Shown here: positions 51,821-60,704 of the stretch, one piece after another
How positions within the stretch are numbered: the first letter of the stretch is position 1
Layout: every line of letters begins with the position of its first letter
Assembly (NCBI RefSeq): GCF_007097385.1
Contig: NZ_VJZS01000001.1
Span: 248,001 to 312,000 of the forward strand
Direction of reading: 5' to 3'
Source: Flavobacterium sp. ZT3R18
Lineage (GTDB): Bacteria > Bacteroidota > Bacteroidia > Flavobacteriales > Flavobacteriaceae
Length of the DNA stretch: 64,000 bases
Translations under genes and position numbers: made by a program
The notes under the pieces: generated by a model
The model's input: only the letters and a program-made list of their open reading frames with translations
Told to the model about the DNA's origin: nothing
The model's database searches: none

Positions 51821-51896
51821 GCGAAAATAGCTCAGTTGGTAGAGCGCGACCTTGCCAAGGTCGAGGTCGCGGGTTCGAGCCCCGTTTTTCGCTCCA
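51821..51896 (+). tRNA. tRNA-Gly (GCC)
   Basis: Cloverleaf: acceptor GCGAAAA / TTTTCGC, D-arm GCTC...GAGC, anticodon stem CGACC / GGTCG with loop TTGCCAA (anticodon GCC), T-arm with TTCGAGC, encoded CCA after the discriminator T. Confidence 0.95.
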
Positions 51897-51908
51897 ACAC
51901 CACATAAT

Positions 51909-51994
51909 GCTCGGATGGTGAAATTGGTAGACACGCTGGACTTAAAATCCAGTGAACAGCAATGTTCGTGCGGGTTCAAGTCCCGCTCTGAGTA
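51909..51994 (+). tRNA. tRNA-Leu (TAA)
   Basis: Class II tRNA: acceptor GCTCGGA / TCTGAGT, anticodon stem CTGGA / TCCAG with loop CTTAAAA (anticodon TAA), long variable arm and T-arm GCGGG TTCAAGT CCCGC. 12 bp after tRNA-Gly; CCA is not encoded (CTA follows). Confidence 0.93.
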
Positions 51995-52136
51995 CTAGAA
52001 AGCTTCAAACTATGTTTGAAGCTTTTTTTATTTAAACATTAACGGCAAATAATCTTTATTTCAGCTAAGAAACTGCGATACAAATTGCTGATTTTAAGTA
52101 ACTTTATATTGATTTTCAACCAACTAAATTAGAATC

Positions 52137-53858
52137 ATGAAAAAAGTTATATTCCTTCTAGTGATTGCTGTTACCTTGTTTTTTTCTTGCAAAAAAAATA
52201 CTCCCGAAAAAGAGGAAACAGTAATTGGAAAAAACAGTTTAAGCTGTGCTCCACAAACTGTTGATGCGAAATGGTATACATCTGATAATAAGGCACCGTT
52301 ATTTAAAGGGATGGATGTTGTTGATTATCCGATAACTACCAAAAATCCTGAAGCTCAAAAATATTTCAATCAGGGATTGGCATTAGCATACGGATTTAAT
52401 CATGCCGAAGCCGCCCGTTCGTTTTATTATGCTGCCAAGCTGGATCCTGAATGCGCCATGTGCTTTTGGGGATTTGCCTATGTACTGGGGCCAAATTATA
52501 ACGCAGGAATGGAACCTGATAATTACGAACGAGCTTATAAGGCAATCCAACAAGCGTTAAAATTACAAGAAAAAGTAACTGAAAAGGAAAAAGCTTTAAT
52601 CAATGCGTTGGCAAAAAGATATGTAGCAAAACCTTTAGATGACAGAAGTACTCTGGATATTGCCTATGCGAACGCGATGAAGGAAGTCAATCAGAAATTT
52701 TCGGATGACATCAATATCACTGCTTTGTATGCCGAATCGGTTATGGATTTACACCCATGGGATTTGTATGAAAAAAACGGAACTCCGAAGAAATGGACGC
52801 CGGAAATTGTATCCCTTATGGAGAAGATTTTAAAAAAAGATCCTAAACATATTGGTGCCAATCATTTTTATATCCACGCAGTAGAGGCGTCAAATACTCC
52901 AGAAAGAGGGAATGCAGCTGCTAAATTTTTTGATGATGGAAATGCAGCTTCTTTCGGGCATTTGGTCCATATGCCTTCCCATATTTATATCCGAACCGGA
53001 GAATATCACAAAGGAACTCTCGCTAATATTAATGCGGTAAAAGTTGATAGTAATTATGTAACCGTGTGTCATGCCCAGGGTGCTTATCCTCTAGCCTACT
53101 ATCCTCACAATTATCACTTTATGGCAGGAACAGCAACTTTGGAAGGCAACTCAAAATGGGCCATGATCGGAGCAAATGAAACTTCAAATCATGTGCACCC
53201 GAAAACGATGATTGAACCGGGTTGGGCAACACTTCAGCACTACTATGTAATTCCGTATTTTGTAGCTGTGAAATTTGGAAAATGGGATGAAATCCTGAAA
53301 ATGAAATTGGTATCCGATACTTTAAAATATCCTGTTGCCGTTGCACATTATGCAAAAGGAATGGCATATTTAGGAAAAAAAGATTTCGCAAAAGCTAAAG
53401 GCGAATTTGTGAGACTGGAAGTTCTATCCTATGACAAATCACTCGAAAAAATGACTATTTGGGAAATTAACTCAATGCATACCATTGTTGAAATAGCGAC
53501 CAAAGTTTTGAAATCGGAAATTTTAGCTTCTGAAAGAAATTATACGCAAAGTATTCTTTTGTTACAAAAAGCTGTTGTTTTAGAAGATGGTTTGAATTAC
53601 AATGAACCACCGGATTGGTTTTTCTCTGTAAGACATCATTTGGGAGCAATACAAATTGAGGCGGGAAGATATAACGATGCTATCAAAACCTATGAAGAGG
53701 ATTTGAAACGATTTCCCAAAAACGGTTGGGCATATCATGGATTGAAATTAGCTTATGAAAAACGGAATAACAAAGCTAAAGTTCAGGAAATCGAACAGTT
53801 GATTTCCAGAAGTTGGGCGACGGCTGATGTTAAAATTACGACTTCAAGGATAAAATAA
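52137..53858 (+). CDS. TPR-repeat lipoprotein
   Basis: A 573-residue protein with a lipobox signal (KKVIFLLVIAVTLFFSC, Cys about 18), so an envelope lipoprotein. It contains helical TPR-like units: AQKYFNQGLALAYGFNHAEAARSFYYAAKLDPECAMCFWGFAYVLG (about 77-122), then a C-terminal pair GAIQIEAGRYNDAIKTYEEDLKRFP / GWAYHGLKLAYEKR. A CxxC (CAMC) lies within the first. Family of large TPR lipoproteins in Bacteroidota, no known activity. Confidence 0.85.
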   Translation: MKKVIFLLVIAVTLFFSCKKNTPEKEETVIGKNSLSCAPQTVDAKWYTSDNKAPLFKGMDVVDYPITTKNPEAQKYFNQGLALAYGFNHAEAARSFYYAAKLDPECAMCFWGFAYVLGPNYNAGMEPDNYERAYKAIQQALKLQEKVTEKEKALINALAKRYVAKPLDDRSTLDIAYANAMKEVNQKFSDDINITALYAESVMDLHPWDLYEKNGTPKKWTPEIVSLMEKILKKDPKHIGANHFYIHAVEASNTPERGNAAAKFFDDGNAASFGHLVHMPSHIYIRTGEYHKGTLANINAVKVDSNYVTVCHAQGAYPLAYYPHNYHFMAGTATLEGNSKWAMIGANETSNHVHPKTMIEPGWATLQHYYVIPYFVAVKFGKWDEILKMKLVSDTLKYPVAVAHYAKGMAYLGKKDFAKAKGEFVRLEVLSYDKSLEKMTIWEINSMHTIVEIATKVLKSEILASERNYTQSILLLQKAVVLEDGLNYNEPPDWFFSVRHHLGAIQIEAGRYNDAIKTYEEDLKRFPKNGWAYHGLKLAYEKRNNKAKVQEIEQLISRSWATADVKITTSRIK

Positions 53859-53884
53859 AAAACCCGCTCAATGAACGGGTTTTA
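53859..53884 (+). terminator. Rho-independent terminator
   Basis: AAAACCCG / CGGGTTTT stem with a 9-base loop, right after the lipoprotein stop. Confidence 0.8.
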
Positions 53885-53974
53885 GTTATTTGCAAAGTTA
53901 TGATGGTAAATCAGTTTGAATATAAGTGGCTTAAATCTAAAATCTGTAATCTAAATTCTTAAATCTAAAATTAA

Positions 53975-54322
53975 ATGGGCGCTTTCGTGATAAGTAAAAG
54001 ATTTGATGATCAATATAAATTTGTGTTTACTTCCAGAAAGGGGAAAGTGATTTTTACAAGTTTGAGTTATGAGCTTAGGTTTGAGTGTGAAGAAGGGGTG
54101 GAGCGGTTTAAGGTAAGCGTTGAGTCGGCTTCTTTTCTTAAATTTAAAACGTCTAAGGGTAGGTATTTTTTTAAGCTGTTTTTAGGAGAAGAACACGTCG
54201 CAACGAGTAGAAAATATACTACGGAGCTTAGGGTTCAAAAGGGAATTGATGAAATTGTAAAATACGCATCGGTTTCTGAAATATTAGATTTTTCGGAAAA
54301 TGATTTGATTTTTATAGATTAA
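53975..54322 (+). CDS. DUF1508 (YegP-type) protein
   Basis: A 115-residue protein of the DUF1508 beta-rich family: FVISKRFDDQYKFVFTSRKGKVIFTS and KTSKGRYFFKLFLGEEHVATSRKYTTEL. Two related half-units of the family are seen, the second less conserved. Function unknown. Followed by a terminator. Confidence 0.8.
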   Translation: MGAFVISKRFDDQYKFVFTSRKGKVIFTSLSYELRFECEEGVERFKVSVESASFLKFKTSKGRYFFKLFLGEEHVATSRKYTTELRVQKGIDEIVKYASVSEILDFSENDLIFID

Positions 54323-54343
54323 ATTTAAAATTTTAAAAGATAA

Positions 54344-54380
54344 AAAAATACCATCTCGATTTCGGGATGGTATTTTTTTT
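54344..54380 (+). terminator. Rho-independent terminator
   Basis: AAAATACCATC / GATGGTATTTT stem and T-run, about 20 bp after the DUF1508 stop. Confidence 0.87.
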
Positions 54381-54431
54381 ATGATTTCTTCTCTGATTAA
54401 AAAAAACATTGATTCTGAGAAATAAAGGCAT

Positions 54432-54466
54432 AAAAAAAGCTGCATAAAATGCAGCTTATTTTTTTC
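54432..54466 (-). terminator. Terminator of the Ala-rich lipoprotein gene
   Basis: AAGCTGCAT / ATGCAGCTT stem, T-run on the minus strand. Confidence 0.82.
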
Positions 54467-54481
54467 TTGCGTAATTTGAAA

Positions 54482-54697
54482 TTACTTAGCAGCTGGAGCT
54501 TCAGTAGCAGCAGGAGTTGTAGTAGCAGCAGCAGAATCAACAGCTACAGCAGCAGTATCAGCAACAACAGCAGCAGTGTCAGCAACAACAGCAGTAGAAT
54601 CTACAGCTACAGTTTCTTCAGCAGCAGCGTCAGCTTTTTTACATGATACAACAGTTAATACAGCAACAACAGCTAAACTTAAAAATACTTTTTTCAT
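54482..54697 (-). CDS. Small Ala-rich lipoprotein
   Basis: A 71-residue protein: lipobox signal (KKVFLSLAVVAVLTVVSC), then an Ala/Val/Thr/Asp low-complexity tail with the repeated unit VADTAAV or VDSTAVV three to four times. A small exported lipoprotein of unknown role; short Ala-rich lipoproteins of this kind are frequent in Flavobacteria. The signal peptide and terminator support a real gene. Confidence 0.75.
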   Translation of the reverse strand: MKKVFLSLAVVAVLTVVSCKKADAAAEETVAVDSTAVVADTAAVVADTAAVAVDSAAATTTPAATEAPAAK

Positions 54698-54844
54698 CTT
54701 AATTTAATATAAAGGTTAATTATTAATTCGGGGCAAAGATATAAAATTTTTAATATGTAAAATATTTTTTCATTTATTTTTTTAAAATAATTTTCTCTCA
54801 GTGCTTTAGGGGTTTGGGGTAACTGCAAAAATCTAAATTGTATT

Positions 54845-56083
54845 TTATATAATTGGTTTTATTTTTGTCATAATGTTATTGGTGGCTCCTTTGTTCTTTT
54901 GTACAAATGCGTTGCAAATTTGTCCTTTGTCATGTCTTGTCTCATTATTTTGAATAAGGTCTGATAATGATTGCTCTAACTCCTTTTGATTGCTTATTGA
55001 AATGCAACCGCCTAACAGCACCAAACGAGTTGCTTCTTCAAAATGGGAGTAGTTTGGACCTATAAGTATGGGTACTCCAAAAGTAGCAGGTTCTAATATA
55101 TTGTGAACACCTGGGTTTCCAAAACCACCACCTACATAAGAGATGTCGGCATAACTATAAATTTTGGTAAGGATGCCTATGGTGTCAATGATAAATACGT
55201 TGAATTGGGATAAATCTTTGTTTTCTTTTTCTGAAAATAAAACTGCTTTTTTGGTAATGCTATTCTTTAAATGTTCAATTTGTTCGGGTTTTATATTATG
55301 AGGCGCAATGATGAATTTTACATCGAGTGTGCATGAATTGATGTATTCGACAAGTATGGTTTCGTCTTTTGGCCAAGAACTGCCAATGACTAGGGTTAAG
55401 GTATTGTCTTTAAACTCCGAGATGAAATCTAATGTATTGTCTTTTTCTAAAATGGCAACCACTCTGTCAAATCGGGTATCGCCAGAAACGGTAACATTGG
55501 TTTTGCCTAACTGGGTAATTAGTTTTTTTGAGTTTTCATTTTGAACAAAGAAATGAGTAAAAGAGTTTAATGCTTTTCGGTAAAATCCGCCATACCATTT
55601 AAAGAATAATTGCTTCTCTCTAAAAATACCCGAAATTAAATAAGTAGGGATGTTTTGTTTTTTGAGCTGATCCAAATAATTAATCCAAAATTCGTATTTA
55701 ATAAAGAAAACAAGATCTGGATGAACTAGTTTTAAAAATTGCTTGGCGTTTTTTGGTGTGTCCAAAGGCAAATAGACAGTCGCATCGGCAACGGTATTGT
55801 TTTTTCGAACCTCATAACCTGATGGAGAAAAAAAGGTAACCACAATTTTATGATTGGGATACTTGCTTTTGATTTCTTCAATTACGGGTAGTCCTTGTTC
55901 GTATTCCCCTAATGATGCTGCGTGAAACCAAATGGTCTTGTCTGTTGGTTTTATTTTTTGTTCCAAAGTCAAAAAGACATTTTTTCGGCCTTCTACAAAA
56001 AGTTTGATTTTTAGGCTAAAAAGGGCTACAATTTTCAATAAAAATTGAGCAAATTGTAGGGTTAAATTATATAGGAAGTGCAT
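54845..56083 (-). CDS. waaA: 3-deoxy-D-manno-octulosonic acid transferase
   Basis: A 412-residue KDO transferase that adds KDO to lipid A precursors on the inner membrane. N-terminal hydrophobic anchor (about 1-25), the FHAASLGEYEQGLPVIEEI motif (about 54-72, with the catalytic Glu), and the GGGFGNPGVHNILEPATFGVPILIGPNY region (about 320-347) binding CMP-KDO. Complete length. Neighbours (DegT aminotransferase, GalE) also belong to surface polysaccharide work. Confidence 0.94.
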   Translation of the reverse strand: MHFLYNLTLQFAQFLLKIVALFSLKIKLFVEGRKNVFLTLEQKIKPTDKTIWFHAASLGEYEQGLPVIEEIKSKYPNHKIVVTFFSPSGYEVRKNNTVADATVYLPLDTPKNAKQFLKLVHPDLVFFIKYEFWINYLDQLKKQNIPTYLISGIFREKQLFFKWYGGFYRKALNSFTHFFVQNENSKKLITQLGKTNVTVSGDTRFDRVVAILEKDNTLDFISEFKDNTLTLVIGSSWPKDETILVEYINSCTLDVKFIIAPHNIKPEQIEHLKNSITKKAVLFSEKENKDLSQFNVFIIDTIGILTKIYSYADISYVGGGFGNPGVHNILEPATFGVPILIGPNYSHFEEATRLVLLGGCISISNQKELEQSLSDLIQNNETRHDKGQICNAFVQKNKGATNNIMTKIKPII

Positions 56084-56350
56084 CAGTATTTTTTTGTGCT
56101 AAAATACATTTTCTTTGTATTATTTTCTTCCGAAAAAATATTTAAATTTTGGTTGTCAGGAACCCACTTTTTTATTTCATGGGTAGATAACACTTTTTTA
56201 GTGTGGGTTTCATTGTTTTAAATTCATTAATAACTATTTTTGTTCTGCTTTTTCAGAATAACTTGTTATTTCTAGAATAGTGACTTGAAGACTTAAAACT
56301 TCAATTAACAGACCCTGAGAAATGTAAGGGCAAATTTAAAAAATGAATAA

Positions 56351-57481
56351 ATGAAAAAAATACAAATGGTTGACCTAAAAAGTCAATACGATAAAATTGC
56401 TGATACCGTAAACGCTTCGATACAAGAAGTTTTGGATACCAATACATACATTAATGGGCCTCAGGTTCATGCGTTTCAAAAATCATTAGAAGAATATCTG
56501 GATGTAAAACACGTGATCCCTTGTGCAAACGGGACTGATGCTTTGCAGATTGCCATGATGGGACTTGGACTAAAACCCGGAGATGAGGTAATCACAGCCG
56601 ACTTTACTTTTGCAGCCACGGTTGAGGTAATTGCTTTATTGCAGTTAACACCCGTTTTAGTTGATGTTGATATGGTAAATATGAACATCTCTATCGATGC
56701 CATCAAAAAAGCGATTACTCCAAAAACAAAAGCGATTGTTCCTGTACATTTGTTTGGTCGCGCGGCCAATATGGAAGCTATTATGGCTATTGCTAAAGAA
56801 CACAATCTTTATGTGATTGAGGATAATGCGCAAGCTATTGGAGCGAATTGTGAATTTTCGGATGGAACCAAAAAGAAAGCGGGTACTATAGGTCATGTAT
56901 CGTCAACTTCTTTCTTCCCGTCAAAAAATTTGGGATGTTATGGTGATGGTGGTGCGATCTTTACCAATGATGATGCTTTGGCTCATATTATTCGTGGTAT
57001 CGTTAATCACGGTATGTACGAACGGTACCATCATGATGTAGTAGGTGTGAACTCCCGTTTGGATAGTGTTCAAGCAGCAGTTTTGAATGCCAAATTACCT
57101 TTGTTGGATGCGTATAATAATGCTCGTCGCTCAGCAGCGGCGAAGTATAATGCTGCTTTATCGGGTCATTCCAATATAATTATTCCAGAATTTGATTTGA
57201 ATGGAGACGATCACGTTTTTCATCAATATACTTTGAGAATTATCAATGTAGACAGAAATGGTTTGATGCAACATTTGTTGGATAAAGGAATTCCTTGTGC
57301 CATTTATTACCCGATTCCGTTGCATTTGCAAAAAGCTTATCTGGATGTTCGTTACAAAGAGGAAGATTTTCCAGTTACGAATCAGTTGGTTCAAGAAGTG
57401 CTTTCTTTACCAATGCACACCGAATTAGACGATGAGCAAATTAAATTTATAACGGATAGCGTTTTAGAATATTTAAAATAA
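56351..57481 (+). CDS. DegT/DnrJ/EryC1/StrS aminotransferase
   Basis: A 376-residue PLP-dependent sugar aminotransferase: NGTDALQIAMMGLGLKPGDEVI (about 57-78), the PLP region ALQLTPVLVDVD and VIEDNAQAIGA (about 155-165), and the Schiff-base Lys in SSTSFFPSKNLGCYGDGGAI (about 183-202; Lys about 191). It aminates a keto sugar nucleotide, product unknown, probably for LPS or capsule. Divergent from waaA. Confidence 0.92.
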   Translation: MKKIQMVDLKSQYDKIADTVNASIQEVLDTNTYINGPQVHAFQKSLEEYLDVKHVIPCANGTDALQIAMMGLGLKPGDEVITADFTFAATVEVIALLQLTPVLVDVDMVNMNISIDAIKKAITPKTKAIVPVHLFGRAANMEAIMAIAKEHNLYVIEDNAQAIGANCEFSDGTKKKAGTIGHVSSTSFFPSKNLGCYGDGGAIFTNDDALAHIIRGIVNHGMYERYHHDVVGVNSRLDSVQAAVLNAKLPLLDAYNNARRSAAAKYNAALSGHSNIIIPEFDLNGDDHVFHQYTLRIINVDRNGLMQHLLDKGIPCAIYYPIPLHLQKAYLDVRYKEEDFPVTNQLVQEVLSLPMHTELDDEQIKFITDSVLEYLK

Positions 57482-57489
57482 TCCCAGTA

Positions 57490-57517
57490 GAGACGCGATT
57501 TATCGCGTCTTTTTTTG
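57490..57517 (+). terminator. Terminator made of a GAGACGCGAT repeat
   Basis: GAGACGCGAT / ATCGCGTCT stem and T-run after the aminotransferase stop. The same repeat unit recurs at 57568. Confidence 0.85.
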
Positions 57518-57567
57518 GAATGTGATTCAGTCTTTTTTATGAAATAGAAATTCACATATTAATTATA

Positions 57568-57588
57568 GAGACGCGATGAATCGCGTCT
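57568..57588 (+). repeat. GAGACGCGAT repeat, second copy
   Basis: GAGACGCGATGAATCGCGTCT just before galE, the same palindrome as the terminator at 57490. It contains an in-frame ATG (57576) that must not be taken as the galE start. Confidence 0.75.
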
Positions 57589-57605
57589 GTACCAAAAAAA
57601 TAAAT

Positions 57606-58619
57606 ATGAAAATATTAGTTACAGGAGGTTTAGGTTTTATTGGTTCCCATACCGTGGTTGAATTGCAAAATGAAGGTTTTGAAGTGGTTATTATTGATGA
57701 TCTTTCCAATGCTGACGAGGCCGTTTTGAAAGGTATTGTTGCGATTACCGGCAAAATGCCAATTTTCGAAAAATTAGATTTAAGAGAAAAGGAAGCGGTT
57801 CGTAATTTCTTCAAAAAACACAATGATGTTTCTGGAGTTATTCACTTCGCGGCATCCAAAGCGGTTGGAGAAAGTGTAGGGAACCCGTTGTTGTATTATG
57901 AAAACAACATTGCTTCTTTGATCTATCTTTTGCAAGAGCTTTCAAAACAAGATAAAGCCCATTTTATTTTTAGTTCTTCCTGTACCGTTTACGGGCAGGC
58001 GGAAAAAATGCCAATTACCGAAGATGCTCCTGTGCAACAGCCGATGTCGCCTTATGGAAATACCAAAAAAATAGGTGAAGAAATCATTACTGATGTGGCA
58101 AAAGTAAGTAGTGTTAATGCGATTTTGTTGCGTTATTTCAATCCGATTGGTTCGCATCCATCGGCTGAAATTGGAGAATTGCCAATAGGTGTTCCTCAGA
58201 ATTTAGTGCCGTTTATTACTCAAACTGGTTCTGGTGTACGTCAAGAATTATCGGTATTTGGAGATGACTATCCTACGCCTGACGGGACCTGTATCCGCGA
58301 TTACATACACGTAGTCGATTTGGCGAAAGCCCACGTGATTGCATTGCAGCGTTTATTAAATGGAAAAAACCTGGATAAAATAGAAACATTCAATCTAGGT
58401 ACAGGGACTGGAAGTTCAGTTTTGGAAGTGATTGGTAGTTTCGAAAAAGTAAGCGGTAAAAAACTTGCTTATAAAATTGTTCCTCGCAGAGAAGGCGATA
58501 TTACAGAGGCGTATGCCAATACTGATAAAGCAAATGATGTATTGGGTTGGAAAGCACAATCAACCTTGGATGAAGCTATGGCAAGCGCTTGGAAATGGGA
58601 ACAGAAGATTCGTTCGTAG
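57606..58619 (+). CDS. galE: UDP-glucose 4-epimerase
   Basis: About 337 residues, an SDR epimerase interconverting UDP-glucose and UDP-galactose with bound NAD. The Rossmann motif GGLGFIGSH (about 7-15), the SSSCTVYG catalytic strand (about 125) and the YxxxK motif, YGNTK (about 150-154), are intact, along with the NPIGSH and AYKIVPRREGD segments. The ATG at 57606 is chosen; the frame extends to 57576 only through a repeat. Confidence 0.95.
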   Translation: MKILVTGGLGFIGSHTVVELQNEGFEVVIIDDLSNADEAVLKGIVAITGKMPIFEKLDLREKEAVRNFFKKHNDVSGVIHFAASKAVGESVGNPLLYYENNIASLIYLLQELSKQDKAHFIFSSSCTVYGQAEKMPITEDAPVQQPMSPYGNTKKIGEEIITDVAKVSSVNAILLRYFNPIGSHPSAEIGELPIGVPQNLVPFITQTGSGVRQELSVFGDDYPTPDGTCIRDYIHVVDLAKAHVIALQRLLNGKNLDKIETFNLGTGTGSSVLEVIGSFEKVSGKKLAYKIVPRREGDITEAYANTDKANDVLGWKAQSTLDEAMASAWKWEQKIRS

Positions 58620-58660
58620 TATTAAGTTTTCAGTCGCAGTTTTCAGTTTTAAAAAAAACG

Positions 58661-58698
58661 CAAACTATCGAGTTGATAGTTTGGGATTTTTTTTTCGT
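58661..58698 (+). terminator. Terminator after galE
   Basis: CAAACTATC / GATAGTTTG stem and T-run. A very similar terminator sequence (GATAGTTTGGGATTTTTT) also follows the next gene. Confidence 0.8.
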
Positions 58699-58777
58699 AA
58701 AATTTTATAACAGTTACTTAACTCTGCGCTAACGCCAATTGTGGGGGAATTTAATTTATTTGTCAAAAATATAAATT

Positions 58778-59980
58778 ATGACCTCAATTCATGTTTTAAG
58801 AAGCGCCATTTTTTTGAGCGGTGCGTTACTGTTATTATCCTGCAATAAAGATGACCAAAATGATCCAGCACAAGAAACCGCTAAGTATCCTACTTTGACA
58901 GGAGCAAACCCTATTGTGGTTGCCCATCGTGGCGCACCGGGTTATTTGCCGGAACATACCATTGAAGGATATACCAAAGCCATTGAAATGGGAGCCGACT
59001 TTATCGAGCCCGATTTGGTAATGACAAAAGACGGCCAATTGGTGGTACGTCATGAACCGATGTTGTCCGGAACGACTAATGTGGCTGATGTTCCTGCTTT
59101 CGCATCCAAAAAAAGCACCAAAAATATTGATGGAGCAATGGTAACCGATTGGTTTGTTTGCGATTTTACTTTGGCGGAAATTAAACAGTTAAAAGCGAAA
59201 CAAGCTTTGGCGGAACGCTCACAACAATATAATAATCTGTATGCGATTCCAACATTTGCGGAAGTGATTGCTTTGGCTAAACAAAAATCGGCGCAAACAG
59301 GGCGAATCATCGGAATTTATCCAGAAACTAAGCATCCTTCTTTTCATGAGGCACTAAACTTAAAAATCACGGATAAACTGTTGGAGGTTTTGACTGCCGA
59401 AGGTTGGAACAATGCTTCGTCTCCAGTTTATGTTCAATCGTTTGAAGTTTCTAATTTGCAATACCTCAGAAGCAAATCGACCGTAAAAATCATTCAATTG
59501 TTAAGCTGTTATGATGTGACTCTAACAGGAGATTTAATTTTCAGTGTTCCGGCTGGGGAAATTATTTCTGACGGGAAGCCTTATGATTGGTATCTAAAAG
59601 GAGATACAAGAGATTATGGTTTTTTTAGAACGCAAGCAGGTTTGGATTTTGTTAAAACCTATGCTAATGGAATTGGTCCGTGGAAGCCTTTTATTATTTC
59701 GTATAAAGGGACTGATGCAAATAAGGATGGTAAAGCCGATGATATAAATGCAGACGGCAAAGTTGATGATTCTGATAAAGAGGCACTGCCACCGAGCACG
59801 TTAATTTCTGATGCGCATAAAAAAGGATTGCAAGTACATGCTTATACATTTAGAAATGAAGGGCGACGCTTATTGCACAACTATTATAACAACCCGATTT
59901 TAGAATACCAAGCTTTTTATAAATTAGGACTGGATGGTTTGTTTTCTGATTTTACTGATATGGCTGTTCAGGCAAGATAA
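58778..59980 (+). CDS. Glycerophosphodiester phosphodiesterase (GlpQ-like lipoprotein)
   Basis: A 400-residue exported enzyme: lipobox LLLLSC (Cys about 21). The GDPD active site VVAHRGAPGYLPEHTIEGY (about 47-65) and ADFIEPDLVMTKDGQLVVRHEP (about 73-94) carry the metal-binding His, Glu, Asp and His, closest to GlpQ. A 28-residue insertion at about 311-338 (TDANKDGKADDINADGKVDD) contains two EF-hand-like acidic loops, not seen in GlpQ. It hydrolyses glycerophosphodiesters from phospholipids in the periplasm. Confidence 0.9.
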   Translation: MTSIHVLRSAIFLSGALLLLSCNKDDQNDPAQETAKYPTLTGANPIVVAHRGAPGYLPEHTIEGYTKAIEMGADFIEPDLVMTKDGQLVVRHEPMLSGTTNVADVPAFASKKSTKNIDGAMVTDWFVCDFTLAEIKQLKAKQALAERSQQYNNLYAIPTFAEVIALAKQKSAQTGRIIGIYPETKHPSFHEALNLKITDKLLEVLTAEGWNNASSPVYVQSFEVSNLQYLRSKSTVKIIQLLSCYDVTLTGDLIFSVPAGEIISDGKPYDWYLKGDTRDYGFFRTQAGLDFVKTYANGIGPWKPFIISYKGTDANKDGKADDINADGKVDDSDKEALPPSTLISDAHKKGLQVHAYTFRNEGRRLLHNYYNNPILEYQAFYKLGLDGLFSDFTDMAVQAR

Positions 59981-60028
59981 TTTTAGGTAGAAGTTTTTAG
60001 TTTTCAGTCGCAGTTTTCAGTTATCAGG

Positions 60029-60066
60029 AATCCCAAATTATCGCGATGATAGTTTGGGATTTTTTG
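60029..60066 (+). terminator. Terminator after the phosphodiesterase gene
   Basis: AATCCCAAATTATC / GATAGTTTGGGATT stem with one mismatch and a T-rich tail. Confidence 0.78.
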
Positions 60067-60109
60067 TTTTAAGTAATTAATTGTAAATTTGTTATGAAAA
60101 ATAAACGTC

Positions 60110-60307
60110 ATGAAGCCTAAAAAAGACAACCCGAAAATAACCAAAGTAGAAGGATCTTCTGTTAATTATGAAGTTTCGAAAATTAAATTTAAAGGGATAG
60201 ACAGAGCTACTTTTAATTTTGACGATGAATTTAAAAAAGGTTACACTGTTGAGGAAGCAAAAGCGGAAATGCGTAAAAGAATAAATGCGTACCCTTGGAA
60301 AAAGTAA
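60110..60307 (+). CDS. Possible antitoxin (first gene of a toxin-antitoxin-like pair)
   Basis: A 65-residue Lys-rich protein (KPKKDNPKITKVEGSSVNYEV ... VEEAKAEMRKRINAYPWKK). No recognisable DNA-binding motif. It overlaps the next gene by 13 bases, as antitoxin genes often do. Its role is inferred only from this pairing. Confidence 0.5.
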   Translation: MKPKKDNPKITKVEGSSVNYEVSKIKFKGIDRATFNFDDEFKKGYTVEEAKAEMRKRINAYPWKK

Positions 60308-60573
60308 TTTTAAATGATGCTGTTATTGAGTATCTTGACCAATTGGTCTATTCTCTTTTTGTGGATGATTACTTCAGCTATCGAGAAAGTGCGCAGTTTT
60401 ATGTTGATAAGATAGTGGATTTTATTTTTTTCGAAATCTTTTCTTTTTCGCATAAAACGACTCCGAAATCGCTTCAACACTTTGGTTCATTTTATGTTTT
60501 TTATAAAGGCAATACACGAAGCACTTGGTATGTTTTCTTCGAAAAGCAAGATGATAATTTTTTGATAACATGA
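60295..60573 (+). CDS. Truncated toxin-like (RelE/ParE-type) protein
   Basis: A 92-residue frame starting TTG inside the antitoxin-like gene. It resembles small ParE/RelE-like toxins of Bacteroidota: VILNDAVIEYLDQLVYSLF, YRESAQFYVDKIVDFIF and FGSFYVFYKGNTRSTWYVFFEK, the last part being the WYVFF strand. A TGA at 60571 cuts it after FLIT; the frame then continues ILNNHCEEAN, like the YI.NNH ending of such toxins. It may be an inactivated copy. Family assignment is by eye. Confidence 0.5.
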   Translation: MEKVILNDAVIEYLDQLVYSLFVDDYFSYRESAQFYVDKIVDFIFFEIFSFSHKTTPKSLQHFGSFYVFYKGNTRSTWYVFFEKQDDNFLIT

Positions 60574-60609
60574 ATTCTAAATAATCATTGCGAGGAAGCA
60601 AATGAACTT

Positions 60610-60650
60610 AAAAAAAAATCCCCACAAACATCAGTTGTTCGTGAGGATTA
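60610..60650 (-). terminator. Rho-independent terminator of fabD
   Basis: On the minus strand, AATCCTCACGAACAAC pairs with GTTTGTGGGGATT and is followed by a T-run. Confidence 0.78.
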
Positions 60651-60704
60651 TGCTGATAGTCGGTTTCAAACTGAAAACTGCGACTGAAAACTGAAAACTA
60701 ATTT

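Noticed and set aside
54449..54646. Ser-rich plus-strand frame of 65 codons
   Set aside because: It is the antisense of the Ala-rich lipoprotein repeats (GCA/TGC runs).
60571..60573. TGA read as selenocysteine
   Set aside because: No SECIS-like hairpin of the right form directly after it, and the protein family is not known for selenocysteine.
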